A DNA stretch of 64,000 nt, from positions 1-64,000 of the forward strand of contig NZ_RXZH01000008.1 of assembly GCF_003970385.1 (NCBI RefSeq). Reading direction: 5' to 3'. This document shows positions 7,576 to 15,972 of the stretch, piece after piece. The translations under genes and the position numbers were made by a program. Origin of the DNA: Vibrio aquaticus. Lineage in GTDB: Bacteria; Pseudomonadota; Gammaproteobacteria; Enterobacterales; Vibrionaceae. The stretch's first letter is position 1; each line of letters opens with the position of its first letter. A model generated the notes under the pieces. It was not told the DNA's origin. It searched no databases and saw nothing but the letters and a program-made list of their open reading frames with translations.

Positions 7576-9057
7576 TTATAGGTAACGCTGAATCAGGTGT
7601 TGTTTAAAGTGCTCAGCGTTGAGCGTTTCTCCAGTCGCTCGCTTAACCAGTTCGTCCGTCGTGAGTACGCTTCCTTGGCTCCAGATTTTATCGGACAACC
7701 AAGAGAAAATTGGCGTCAGGTCACCACTAAGAATTGCACCATCGACATCTACTGATTGCTTCATTGCCGCCATAAACTGCGCCGCATACATTGCGCCTAA
7801 GGTGTATGAAGGGAAATAGCCGAATGCGCCGTCTGTCCAGTGAATGTCTTGCATACAGCCATTCTTAAAGTTCCCTTGGGTAGAGAGCCCCAAATATTGC
7901 TGCATCTTGCTATCCCAAAGATCCGGTACATCGGTATGTTTAATTTTGCCATTGATCAAGTCACGTTCGATTTCGTAGCGCAAAATGACATGGGCAGGGT
8001 AGGTCAGTTCATCGGCATCGACTCGGATAAAGTCTTTTTTCACTCGCGTATATAACTTTTGGAAATTGTCTTGAGCGAACAGCGCTGGGTTATGTTGATC
8101 GAACTGTGAACCAGCCAGTTTTGCCAAATGCTGAATAAATGCTTCACTGCGGCCCACTTGCATTTCAAAAAACAGAGATTGAGATTCATGAATGCCCATC
8201 GAACGCGCTTCACCAGATGGTAGTCCTGACAAGGATTTCGGTAACCCTTGCTCATAACGAGCGTGGCCAGTTTCATGCACAATGCCCATTAATGACTGGA
8301 CAAACTCGTTCTCATCATAACGCGTGGTGATACGAACATCAGATGGTACACCACCGCAAAACGGGTGGACACTCTCATCCAATCGACCGTGTTCGAAGTC
8401 AAACTGAAGTAACTTCATCACTTCTAAACCCAATTGTTTTTGCTTCTGGGTATCGAATTGGCCTGTCGGTTCTAGATAATGTTCACTGCTCTGCTTTTCA
8501 ATCACCTGATCGATTAAATCAGGCAGCCAGGTTTTTACATCATTGAACAAGCTATCAAGCGAGGTAGAGCTTGTGCCAGGTTCATAAATGTCGAGCATCG
8601 CATCGTAGGGGGTTAAACCGTTCGCTTCTGCCCGAATTTGCGCCTCTTCCTGAGATAAGGCAACAACTTCTGACCAGTTTTTCTCGAAACCTTGCCAGTC
8701 GTTTTGGCCTCGTTGTGTGCGCCAAGCATGTTCACATTTCGAACCGGCTAGAGATTTGGCTTGTACGAGTTTTTCTGGCAGAACATTGGCTTGCTGCCAT
8801 TGGCGTTTAAGCTCGCGCAGTGTGGCTGTTTCTTGCAAGGAAAGAGATTCTTGTTCCGCTTGTGCAAACCAATCTGCGAGTTGAGGCTGAGTGTGCAAAG
8901 AATGGATATGAACAGACAATTCAGCCATCGCATTGCTGCGGGCTTGGTTTCCGCCTGATGGCATCACTGCGGCTTGATCCCAACCAACGATAGCGGCAAG
9001 GTGATTAAAATGAGAGATCTTCTGAGAATGTGTGACGAGTTGTTTGAATGCGCTCAT
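7576..9057 (-). CDS. M32 family metallocarboxypeptidase (carboxypeptidase Taq type)
   Basis: The 493-aa protein matches the usual size of M32 carboxypeptidases, which remove C-terminal amino acids and are cytoplasmic. The zinc motif is HETGH at residues 261-265 (GIVHETGHARYEQG). Family signatures DVRITTRYDEN and GIHESQSLFFE precede and follow it, with DADELTYPAH and DGAFGYFPSYTLGAMYAAQ further on. The start matches the family (MSAFKQLVTHSQKI). It stands alone, bounded by terminators on both sides. Confidence 0.93.
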   Translation of the reverse strand: MSAFKQLVTHSQKISHFNHLAAIVGWDQAAVMPSGGNQARSNAMAELSVHIHSLHTQPQLADWFAQAEQESLSLQETATLRELKRQWQQANVLPEKLVQAKSLAGSKCEHAWRTQRGQNDWQGFEKNWSEVVALSQEEAQIRAEANGLTPYDAMLDIYEPGTSSTSLDSLFNDVKTWLPDLIDQVIEKQSSEHYLEPTGQFDTQKQKQLGLEVMKLLQFDFEHGRLDESVHPFCGGVPSDVRITTRYDENEFVQSLMGIVHETGHARYEQGLPKSLSGLPSGEARSMGIHESQSLFFEMQVGRSEAFIQHLAKLAGSQFDQHNPALFAQDNFQKLYTRVKKDFIRVDADELTYPAHVILRYEIERDLINGKIKHTDVPDLWDSKMQQYLGLSTQGNFKNGCMQDIHWTDGAFGYFPSYTLGAMYAAQFMAAMKQSVDVDGAILSGDLTPIFSWLSDKIWSQGSVLTTDELVKRATGETLNAEHFKQHLIQRYL

Positions 9058-9079
9058 TAGCGGCCTTCCATGACGGTAT

Positions 9080-9114
9080 AAAAAACAAAGTCTACCAACC
9101 TAAGGCTGGTAGAC
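9080..9114 (-). terminator. Rho-independent terminator of the 58-aa gene
   Basis: On the minus strand GTCTACCA and TGGTAGAC form an 8-bp stem, followed by TTTGTTTTTT. It lies between the 58-aa gene and the M32 peptidase gene. Confidence 0.88.
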
Positions 9115-9134
9115 CAAGTCTTCACACAGTGTTT

Positions 9135-9311
9135 TTAGCCTTGGCTAGCACGCTGTAGACCGAAGTTGTTTTTAGCTTGTGCTGTCAGTTTTACAGGCCA
9201 ACCGTAGCCTTGATACTCATTCAGCAGTGCTTGTGCAACATCTTCGCTTACGTTTACTTGCGTCCATTTGCCAATGCCCATTACCTGGTACGATAGTTCT
9301 ACCATCACCAT
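9135..9311 (-). CDS. 58-aa protein of unknown function
   Basis: This short gene encodes a 58-aa soluble peptide beginning MVMVELSYQVMGIGKW and ending NFGLQRASQG. It has a strong purine-rich ribosome binding site (GGGGGGAGG, about 9315-9323 on the plus strand) and its own downstream terminator. Both indicate a real expressed gene. The start could be the ATG at 9311, the GTG at 9308 or the ATG at 9305; spacing slightly favours the later ones. I recognise no domain. Confidence 0.75.
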   Translation of the reverse strand: MVMVELSYQVMGIGKWTQVNVSEDVAQALLNEYQGYGWPVKLTAQAKNNFGLQRASQG

Positions 9312-9532
9312 GTTTCCTCCCCCCGGAATAAGAAATCGTAATCCTCCCGATTACATGACAGCATACTAATTGAACTTTTATGGTTTGTCATCCTATAAAT
9401 TGCGCTAGATCAAAAAATGTGAAGGTAATCATTAATGGAATCACTGTCACATAATTGTAATAGTTATTTGATTGAAATATTGGTAGGTGATGAATTTGGA
9501 ACAATCGAAATGGAATGTAAGGATGAGTCATT

Positions 9533-10162
9533 GTGATCAGTAATGTTGAAGCCTTTTTGGTCGCGATAACGATATTGACGTTAACCCCCGGCCTAGATAC
9601 CGCTCTAGTGGTACGTAATTCCTCTCGTGGAGGCTTCACGGATGGTGCGTTGACCAGTTTGGGTATTTGTTTAGGGTTGTTTGTTCACGCGACATTCTCT
9701 GCAGTGGGTATATCCGCGTTGTTAGCGCAATCGGCAGAGTTGTTTAGCGTAGTTAAACTGATTGGTGCCGCCTATTTGATTTGGCTCGGGTTATCGACAT
9801 TGATGAGTTTGTGGAGAGGGGAGTTATCCTCTGGGCTTAACGTTGACGCAACTACTCATCGGTTTGATGCTAAACGTTCACTTCGAGAAGGGTTTCTGTC
9901 GAATGTGCTTAACCCTAAGACGGCCGTTTTCTATTTGGCCTTTTTGCCACAGTTTATAAACCCTGAAGGATCGGCATTAGTGCAGTCATTTTTGATGGCG
10001 GCGATTCATTTTGTGATTGCGATGGTATGGCAATGTGGTTTGGCAGGGTTACTCAATTCAGCGAAAAACTTGCTTAAGAGCTCGGTGTTTATGACTCGAA
10101 TGGAGGCAACAACGGGGGCGGTATTAGTTGCTTTGGGAATTAAACTCTTAGTAGAAGAATAA
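9533..10162 (+). CDS. LysE/RhtB family amino-acid exporter
   Basis: The 209-aa inner-membrane protein has about six hydrophobic segments and the LysE/RhtB opening pattern (FLVAITILTLTPGLDTALVVRNS at about residues 7-29), followed by GALTSLGICLGLFVHA and VLNPKTAVFYLAFLPQF. Members export amino acids such as homoserine, threonine or lysine; the substrate here is not evident. The start is GTG at 9533 with AAGGATGAG upstream at about 9519-9527. It converges on the symporter gene. Confidence 0.9.
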   Translation: MISNVEAFLVAITILTLTPGLDTALVVRNSSRGGFTDGALTSLGICLGLFVHATFSAVGISALLAQSAELFSVVKLIGAAYLIWLGLSTLMSLWRGELSSGLNVDATTHRFDAKRSLREGFLSNVLNPKTAVFYLAFLPQFINPEGSALVQSFLMAAIHFVIAMVWQCGLAGLLNSAKNLLKSSVFMTRMEATTGAVLVALGIKLLVEE

Positions 10163-10188
10163 AGCAGCGGCGAATACCGCTGCTTTCA
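10161..10188. terminator. Likely terminator between convergent genes
   Basis: AAAGCAGCGG (10161-10170) pairs with CCGCTGCTTT (10177-10186) around CGAATA. The stem overlaps the lysE-like stop codon. The T-run is short, so strength is uncertain. Confidence 0.65.
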
Positions 10189-10215
10189 CTGTATGAAATC
10201 TAGATTGTTTAGAAC

Positions 10216-11586
10216 TTAAGATGTGACCGGCTGTTTCATCGCGTTAATATTGGCTGCAAAGTACTGTTTGGTCTCTTCTATTACAACATGGCGAAGCATG
10301 ATCAGACCTATAAGGTTTGGAATCGCCATCAAGCCGTTTACGATGTCAGCAATAATCCAAATCATATCTAAGTGCAGGAAAGCGCCAGACGCGACCAAGG
10401 CAACAAAGACTATTTTGTATGGCAGTACCGCTTTTACTCCGAAAAGGTAAACAACACAGCGCTCACCGTAGTAGTTCCAACCTAGAATGGTGGTGAAGGC
10501 GAAAAAGATCAGGCCGATAGAGACCAGAAGAGGGCCAAACGTCTCAGCATTCAATCCAACCGCAAACGCATGAGTTGTCATCGCGGCGCCGGCAAAATCA
10601 CTCTGCCATGCACCCGTTAGAATCAAGGCTAGGCCAGTCATGGTACAAATGATGATGGTATCGAAAAACGTACCCGTCATCGAGATAAGGCCTTGCTTCA
10701 CGCATGAATCTGTTTTTGCTGCGGCGGCGGCCATTGGTGCGCTACCAAGACCAGATTCGTTTGAGAACACGCCACGAGCAATACCCGATTGAATCGCTAG
10801 CATAATGCTTGCACCTAGGAAGCCGCCTGTTGCCGCTGTTGAGGTGAAAGCTGAAACGATAACAAGCTCAACGGCATCAAACAGCTTATCAGCGTTCATG
10901 ATGATTACACTCAAACACGCTAACACGTAAAACAGCGCCATGGTTGGCACCACTTTACCTGCCACTTTAGCAATAGATTGAATACCACCTAACGTTACAA
11001 AGGCGACTAATAGGGTTAGAACGGAAGCTGAAATTTCACGAGAAACACCAAATGAGATCTCAGTGGCATCAAGAATCGCGTTAACTTGCGGGAAAGTACC
11101 GATACCGAAGCAGGCAACACCAAGAGCGAAAACAGCAAACATCACCGCCAATGCTTTCGAACCCACACCGTATTGCAGGTAGTACATAGGGCCGCCAATC
11201 ATTTGGCCGTTACTGTCTTGTTTACGATATTTGATCGCCAGCAAACACTCTGCGTATTTGGTCGCCATGCCAAACAGTGCAGCTAGCCACATCCAAAAGA
11301 GTGCGCCTGGGCCACCAAGCTTGATTGCCGTGGCAACGCCAACAATATTACCCGTACCAATGGTGGCCGATAGGGCAGTACATAGGGCAGCGAAGCTAGA
11401 CACATCGCCCTGTTTGTTTTTGTCTTCTTTGCTAAACACCATTTTTAGTGCGGTGGGTAGGTGCCGAAACTGAAGTAAGCCTAAGCTAAAAGTGAAATAA
11501 ACACCGGTACCGACCAATAAAATGAGCAGTGGTGGACCCCAGACAAAGTTGTCGATGGTTTTTAGTAAAGAATGAAGGTTATCCAT
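10216..11586 (-). CDS. Alanine/glycine:cation symporter (AGCS family)
   Basis: This 456-aa inner-membrane carrier has about ten membrane segments and the AGCS signatures VWGPPLLILLVGTGVYFT near the N-terminus, ATIGTGNIVGVATAI at about 75-89 and GGPMYYLQYG. Members import alanine or glycine with sodium. The tandem glycine riboswitch in its leader argues that glycine is a substrate or signal. The gene is monocistronic, with a 110-base gap between riboswitch and start codon. Confidence 0.93.
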   Translation of the reverse strand: MDNLHSLLKTIDNFVWGPPLLILLVGTGVYFTFSLGLLQFRHLPTALKMVFSKEDKNKQGDVSSFAALCTALSATIGTGNIVGVATAIKLGGPGALFWMWLAALFGMATKYAECLLAIKYRKQDSNGQMIGGPMYYLQYGVGSKALAVMFAVFALGVACFGIGTFPQVNAILDATEISFGVSREISASVLTLLVAFVTLGGIQSIAKVAGKVVPTMALFYVLACLSVIIMNADKLFDAVELVIVSAFTSTAATGGFLGASIMLAIQSGIARGVFSNESGLGSAPMAAAAAKTDSCVKQGLISMTGTFFDTIIICTMTGLALILTGAWQSDFAGAAMTTHAFAVGLNAETFGPLLVSIGLIFFAFTTILGWNYYGERCVVYLFGVKAVLPYKIVFVALVASGAFLHLDMIWIIADIVNGLMAIPNLIGLIMLRHVVIEETKQYFAANINAMKQPVTS

Positions 11587-11696
11587 GATTTCCCCTTAAG
11601 TGATAATGCTTATTTAAGGAGAAGAGAGAAAAGCAGAGATCAAAAGAAGATCTCAGTAAGCGAGTAGACAGAGAGTCTGCGGCTGATGGTTACTTT

Positions 11697-11905
11697 CCAC
11701 TCCTCTGTCCTTTTGCCTGAGAGTTTCACTCGACCTTATTGAATATGGTCAAGCTTGCTCCTTCGGCGACCGATTTAACGGTTCTCTCCAGAGGTTCCTC
11801 CAACTACAGTCCCTGCCACCTTAGTAGCACCTGAAATAGTTAATTCTTCGGCGGGTTGTTTTGTCTAAATGTTGATATTTAGAAAACAACCACTCTCCTG
11901 TAGTC
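11697..11905 (-). ncRNA. Tandem glycine riboswitch
   Basis: Read on the minus strand, two glycine aptamers lie in series. The upstream one (about 11905-11797) has GGAGAGTGG, CCGCCGAAGAA and GGTGGCAGGGACTG. The downstream one (about 11792-11700) has GGAGAGAACC, CGGTCGCCGAAGGAGCAA and AACTCTCAGGCAAAAGGACAGAG. These are the hallmark conserved segments of the class. It lies in the leader of the AGCS symporter, where it most likely controls the transcript in response to glycine. The rest of the interval 11906-12205 shows nothing else certain. Confidence 0.95.
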
Positions 11906-12185
11906 TTCATCGGAACAATTACCCAAGTAAATGGGTAAAAGATGGTCAATAGCTCTGTGCTATTAACATGTGAACTCTATCATAAAAATATTGTAATTCA
12001 ATAAACAATTGCAGAAAAATAGCGAGAGATTTTTCTGATAGTAAAAGACGCAATTGTGTCGAAATGACTCTGTGGGTTTCTATGTCTAAATGACATGATT
12101 TGAGTGGGTTTTGGTTCTATGTTTATGAAATAATTGCGTAAGAATACTTGGTATGCATTGTGCAATATCAAAGGAGATAATAAAA

Positions 12186-12290
12186 ATGACTCTAGTGAGG
12201 TCTCTATGTTTGTTCAATCAAAGTTTGCTCAATCAAACACTGAAAAATTTAAACTCCTGCTCAATGTCTCGAATTGTGTTCTGGTGCTGA
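12186..12290 (+). CDS. Possible 34-aa leader peptide overlapping the next gene
   Basis: A frame starting ATGACTCTAGTGAGG is preceded by a perfect AAGGAG at 12171-12176 with 9-nt spacing, better than the site of the larger overlapping gene. The 34-aa peptide has no recognised motif. It overlaps the 85-aa membrane protein in another frame. It could be a coupled leader, or the ribosome site may serve something else. Confidence 0.35.
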   Translation: MTLVRSLCLFNQSLLNQTLKNLNSCSMSRIVFWC

Positions 12291-12463
12291 CTTCGGTCGT
12301 TATGATCGTGAGTATTCTTATGTCTTACCCATACGCAGAACATTTTAGTTTGCCGGTACAAGTTGCAGCTCACATCAGTACGATCGTTATCGCTGCGTTT
12401 CTTAAAGTCAGCTACGTCACTCGCTGTCTTGCACAATACAATTTAGGTATTGAAGTAAGATAG
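12206..12463 (+). CDS. Small two-helix membrane protein of unknown function
   Basis: The 85-aa product has two hydrophobic segments, at about residues 23-43 (VSNCVLVLTSVVMIVSIL) and 53-72 (VQVAAHISTIVIAAFLKVSY). The chosen ATG at 12206 follows GAGG at 12197-12200. A longer frame from a TTG at 12134 is less likely. No family is recognised. A good terminator follows. Confidence 0.7.
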   Translation: MFVQSKFAQSNTEKFKLLLNVSNCVLVLTSVVMIVSILMSYPYAEHFSLPVQVAAHISTIVIAAFLKVSYVTRCLAQYNLGIEVR

Positions 12464-12473
12464 CGCAGCACAA

Positions 12474-12504
12474 AAAAATAGCGCCACAAGGGCGCTATTT
12501 GTGT
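12474..12504. terminator. Bidirectional rho-independent terminator
   Basis: AAATAGCGCC (12476-12485) pairs with GGCGCTATTT (12491-12500) around ACAAG, flanked by an A-run on the left that gives a T-run on the minus strand. It serves the converging membrane protein and yggL genes. Confidence 0.88.
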
Positions 12505-12528
12505 ATCTGTATTGATTAAAATACGAGA

Positions 12529-12867
12529 TTAGAAATAGTTTGCATCAAGCAGTTCGCTGGTGTTTACGCTTTTCACTTCTTCACGAGCTTCAAGCCATTT
12601 AACCACTTGTGCTTTTTGTTCTTCAGTCACGTCTTCATAACGTTTAGTACAGCATAGGAAGCCTTCAAATAGCTCAAGGCCACCGCCACCAAAACAAAGG
12701 CCAAGTGAGTCAACGTAGTCGATGAAATCATCAACGAACGTATCGTAGCGAGCAAAATCGTTGATAGTCGTTTCGCAGCTTAGTTCAAAGCCTAACATTG
12801 CAAACTCACCCAAAAATAGTTTCTTCTGGATACGGCGTTTTTTATTCTCTAACTGGTACGGTTTCAT
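12529..12867 (-). CDS. yggL: YggL family 50S ribosome-binding protein
   Basis: This 112-aa protein matches YggL (formerly DUF469): an N-terminal basic part (NKKRRIQKKLFLGEF), FELSC, then FVDDFIDYVDSLGLCFGGGGLELFEGFL and VKWLEAREEVKSVNTSELLDA. YggL binds the large ribosomal subunit in gamma-proteobacteria. The length and start fit the family. It is monocistronic. Confidence 0.92.
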   Translation of the reverse strand: MKPYQLENKKRRIQKKLFLGEFAMLGFELSCETTINDFARYDTFVDDFIDYVDSLGLCFGGGGLELFEGFLCCTKRYEDVTEEQKAQVVKWLEAREEVKSVNTSELLDANYF

Positions 12868-13089
12868 ACTGTTTTCTCACGAGTAATTGAAGGTTCTTTA
12901 TACCTCAAAATAGCGGAATCAACCAAATTAAATCCTGCACAATGTGGAAGGTTGGTGGATGTTTGCTCGTCTAGGTATGGTCAGTGAGCCAGATCCAGAG
13001 CTGACACAATGAAATAGACGTAACTCTGACTATTTAACACCAAAAAATGGTATAAAGTGAAAGGTAGAAAGTCCATCTAAGGAGAGAGT

Positions 13090-13248
13090 ATGACAAGGTT
13101 GTTAGCCATCGTCTTTTTTATCGCACTTGCTTTTGTATTGATCCGCTATCGAACCAGTGAAAAGCTACAAAAATACGTGGTCATTACTTTGCTTTCTGGC
13201 TTTTTTATATACACAGCAACACTTATGGTTACTGAGCTCATACGTTAA
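13090..13248 (+). CDS. 52-aa membrane protein upstream of a coiled-coil protein
   Basis: The 52-aa peptide has two hydrophobic helices, residues 3-18 and 29-48, joined by a short basic loop (RYRTSEKLQKY). A near-perfect ribosome binding site (AAGGAGAGAG, 13079-13088) precedes the ATG, and the next gene starts 18 bp after the stop, so the two probably form an operon. No family is recognised. Confidence 0.75.
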   Translation: MTRLLAIVFFIALAFVLIRYRTSEKLQKYVVITLLSGFFIYTATLMVTELIR

Positions 13249-13266
13249 CGGTTTAGGAGCAAACAA

Positions 13267-14007
13267 TTGAACGAACGAACCAACAATCAAGAACACGAAA
13301 ATGATGACGTGGTCGTTATTGAAGAGCGAGATAAACGTACCTACGTCTATATTGCTATTGCGGGAGTCCTAGGCTTAGCGTTGGGGGGATTGATTGGTTC
13401 AACATTGACCGCGAACAAATGGGAATCCACTTATCACTCTTTAGAAGAGCAGTATCAAACACTTGCATCTGAAAAAAAACAGATGGTAGTGCAAGTTGAA
13501 GAGAAAGTGGCAAAGGTCGATGATGAAGTGGCTGAAAAGCTTCAACAAGCGATTCAACAGCAACAAGAAGAACATCAAACAGCACTCGCTAAGTTACAGC
13601 AACAAGTTGAAGAACTAGAGAAAGTAAACTTGTCGCTTGAAGAACAAGTTTCTACTCAAAAAACACAGCTTGAAGAGACAAGTAAGGTGAACAGTAAACT
13701 GAACCGTCAGGCAGACATGCAAGCCACCATGTTTGAGCGTTCTCGTGAACTGTTCCAACAAGAGTTAAAGGTTAAGCAAGAACTTGAAGCGCTGGAAAAA
13801 GAGCGTGATTCGCTAGAGCCGACTCTTGTTAAACTGAAAGAGCAATGCGACATCTATCTGCAAGGCACATCTTGGGATGCAACGTCAGATTCTTGTGATA
13901 AACAAGACGAAGCCAACTCGCGCTTAAGCCAAGTGAACCAAATGATCCGAGTTCATCAAATGGATCTCAAACAGATGCAAGCTTTGTCGGAAGAACTCGG
14001 CCTATAA
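13267..14007 (+). CDS. Membrane-anchored coiled-coil protein of unknown function
   Basis: The 246-aa protein has an acidic cytoplasmic N-terminus (NQEHENDDVVVIEERDK), one transmembrane helix at about residues 29-49 with a GLALGGLIGS glycine motif, and then a long Gln/Glu/Lys-rich coiled coil from about 55 to 190. A Cys pair (CDIYLQGTSWDATSDSC) near residues 193-209 could form a disulfide in the periplasm. The start is TTG at 13267 with AGGAG at 13255-13259. It is likely co-transcribed with the 52-aa gene. A terminator follows. Its function is unknown; an envelope scaffold role is only a guess. Confidence 0.75.
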   Translation: MNERTNNQEHENDDVVVIEERDKRTYVYIAIAGVLGLALGGLIGSTLTANKWESTYHSLEEQYQTLASEKKQMVVQVEEKVAKVDDEVAEKLQQAIQQQQEEHQTALAKLQQQVEELEKVNLSLEEQVSTQKTQLEETSKVNSKLNRQADMQATMFERSRELFQQELKVKQELEALEKERDSLEPTLVKLKEQCDIYLQGTSWDATSDSCDKQDEANSRLSQVNQMIRVHQMDLKQMQALSEELGL

Positions 14008-14027
14008 CGGACTTATAGACCCAAATA

Positions 14028-14063
14028 ACAACGCCTCACTTTATCGTGGGGCGTTTTTGTTTT
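14028..14063 (+). terminator. Rho-independent terminator
   Basis: AACGCCTCAC pairs with GTGGGGCGTT around TTTATC and is followed by TTTGTTTT. It ends the coiled-coil operon. Confidence 0.88.
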
Positions 14064-14143
14064 AGCCGAAATTGGCCATTTGCCTTTCTATGGTGGGATT
14101 TTGCGCTAAGTTTATAGTCATATAGACAGAAGTAAGGCATGGA

Positions 14144-15928
14144 ATGCGGAGCTTAAAGAATAACTATGGGGTAGTCGCGATAGTTGCGGTGGCTTATGTC
14201 GGCGCTGTTGGTGTCATGTCGCTTGATTTACTGACAGAGCCACACCCGTGGGGGCGAGGTTATTGGTTATTTCCTGTGTTTTTGCTTTGTGCTCTGGTCG
14301 TGGACTCGCCGAATTTGAAGCATATTTACGCTTTCGCTGCTGTTGCGATGTTTATCTTAGGTGGTCTTATTGATTCCTTCCCGATTGATTCGGTCGAAAG
14401 TTGCCTACTACTACTTCCATTCTGCTACATGGTTTTGTTCCCCGGGACCCTTTGGCCTATTGCAGTCGGAGCCGCGGTCATCAATGGCTATTTGTACCAG
14501 ATAGACCTGAAAGAATTCGAAGCCTTTATCGATGTCTCATTACATACCACGGCCATCACCGTATTCGCGACCTTGATGACTTACTACTATGTCACCGTCA
14601 GGCAGCAAGCGAGTGATTTTAAGCATGAGAGTCAGACGGACTTTCTCACCAAATTGCCGAATATGAATGCTTATAAAGAAGAGATCGAACGAGTGAATGC
14701 CCGTAATGCAGACCATTTTGCATTGATCCACATAGGGTTGGTCGGGTTCAAAAACGTCAATGATCGACTGGGCTATCGTCATGGTGATGATTTGCTGATC
14801 GCCTTCTCGAATCATACTAAGCAAGTGGTGGGGGAGTATGGCACCTTGTTTCGTCTTGGGGGGGATGAGCTCTTAGTACTCGTCGAGAGTGACGAGCTGA
14901 TTGCAACCTTGGATAACTTGGTGGCTGAGTTCAATAAACAGCAACACATGATGTACAACATTGATAATACCTCACACCGACTCAATTTCTGTTTAGGCAT
15001 TGCCTTTGCCGCAGATGCAAGAGAGAGTCACGAAGTGTGGGAAAAGAATGCAGATTTTGCCTTGTACAAAGCGCGAAGAGACAAAAAGACGAACGTCTGT
15101 TGGTTTGATGATGAGTTGCTTGGTGAGACCATACGTCAGCATCAAATTGAAACCGAAATAAAGTCGGCACTAGAGCATGAACAGCTTATCCTAATGTTTC
15201 AGCCGAAGGTCTCTTTAGAAACAGGGCAAGTGATGGGGGCTGAAGCCTTAGTTCGTTGGAACCACCCTCAACTCGGCATGGTACCACCCAGTGAATTTAT
15301 CCCTCTGGCTGAGAAAACCACGCAAATTGTTCCGGTTGGGCACTGGGTTATCTATGAGGCGTGCCGTAAAGCGAAAGAGTACAGCGATGCAGGAACGCCA
15401 ATGTGTATCGCGGTGAATGTTTCGACTGTCCAGTTTGCTCACGCTGATTTGTTTGATGTTGTGGTTCGGGCATTAAAGGAAACCGAGCTGCCATCGCATT
15501 TGCTGCAAATGGAAATTACCGAATCTTCCCTAATGAGCGATCCTGAAAACATCATGGATATATGCCGTCAGCTAAGGGCGCTAGGTGTGACCATTGCTAT
15601 TGATGATTTTGGCGTTGAATACTCAAGTTTGAAATACTTAAAACAGTTGCCAATCGACATCATAAAAATTGATAAGTGCTTCGTTGATGATTGTGTGACA
15701 AGTGAATCCGGCCGGATATTGATTCGTACCATGATCCAAATGGGGCACAGTTTAGGGATTAAGCTGGTGGCCGAGGGAGTAGAGTATCAAGAACAGTTAG
15801 ATGTTTTGGTGGCTGAGGAGTGCGACCAATATCAGGGCTATCTATTCTCTCAACCTCTAGATAGCGAAGCATTTTTCTCTATGCTGAAACAGCAGCAAAA
15901 CAGTCATGCCTCGTTGGTGAATCATTAA
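14144..15928 (+). CDS. GGDEF-EAL protein, probable c-di-GMP phosphodiesterase
   Basis: This 594-aa inner-membrane protein has an N-terminal domain of about six hydrophobic helices (residues 8-150). A GGDEF domain follows (about 165-325) and then a C-terminal EAL domain (about 340-585). The GGDEF motif reads GGDEL near residue 240, so cyclase activity may be lost or altered. The EAL domain keeps EALVRW at about 366, the NVS...QF and EITES motifs, DDFGVEYSS and KIDKCFVDD, and LVAEGVE, which argues for active hydrolysis of c-di-GMP. The ATG at 14144 follows TAAGG. It is monocistronic. Confidence 0.92.
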   Translation: MRSLKNNYGVVAIVAVAYVGAVGVMSLDLLTEPHPWGRGYWLFPVFLLCALVVDSPNLKHIYAFAAVAMFILGGLIDSFPIDSVESCLLLLPFCYMVLFPGTLWPIAVGAAVINGYLYQIDLKEFEAFIDVSLHTTAITVFATLMTYYYVTVRQQASDFKHESQTDFLTKLPNMNAYKEEIERVNARNADHFALIHIGLVGFKNVNDRLGYRHGDDLLIAFSNHTKQVVGEYGTLFRLGGDELLVLVESDELIATLDNLVAEFNKQQHMMYNIDNTSHRLNFCLGIAFAADARESHEVWEKNADFALYKARRDKKTNVCWFDDELLGETIRQHQIETEIKSALEHEQLILMFQPKVSLETGQVMGAEALVRWNHPQLGMVPPSEFIPLAEKTTQIVPVGHWVIYEACRKAKEYSDAGTPMCIAVNVSTVQFAHADLFDVVVRALKETELPSHLLQMEITESSLMSDPENIMDICRQLRALGVTIAIDDFGVEYSSLKYLKQLPIDIIKIDKCFVDDCVTSESGRILIRTMIQMGHSLGIKLVAEGVEYQEQLDVLVAEECDQYQGYLFSQPLDSEAFFSMLKQQQNSHASLVNH

Positions 15929-15945
15929 GGCCGCATGAAACGGCC
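15929..15945. terminator. Short hairpin, possible terminator
   Basis: GGCCG and CGGCC flank CATGAAA just after the GGDEF-EAL stop codon. The stem is only 5 bp and there is no clear T-run, so termination is uncertain. Confidence 0.35.
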
Positions 15946-15972
15946 CTAATGAAATGTTCTTAATGAAACAGA

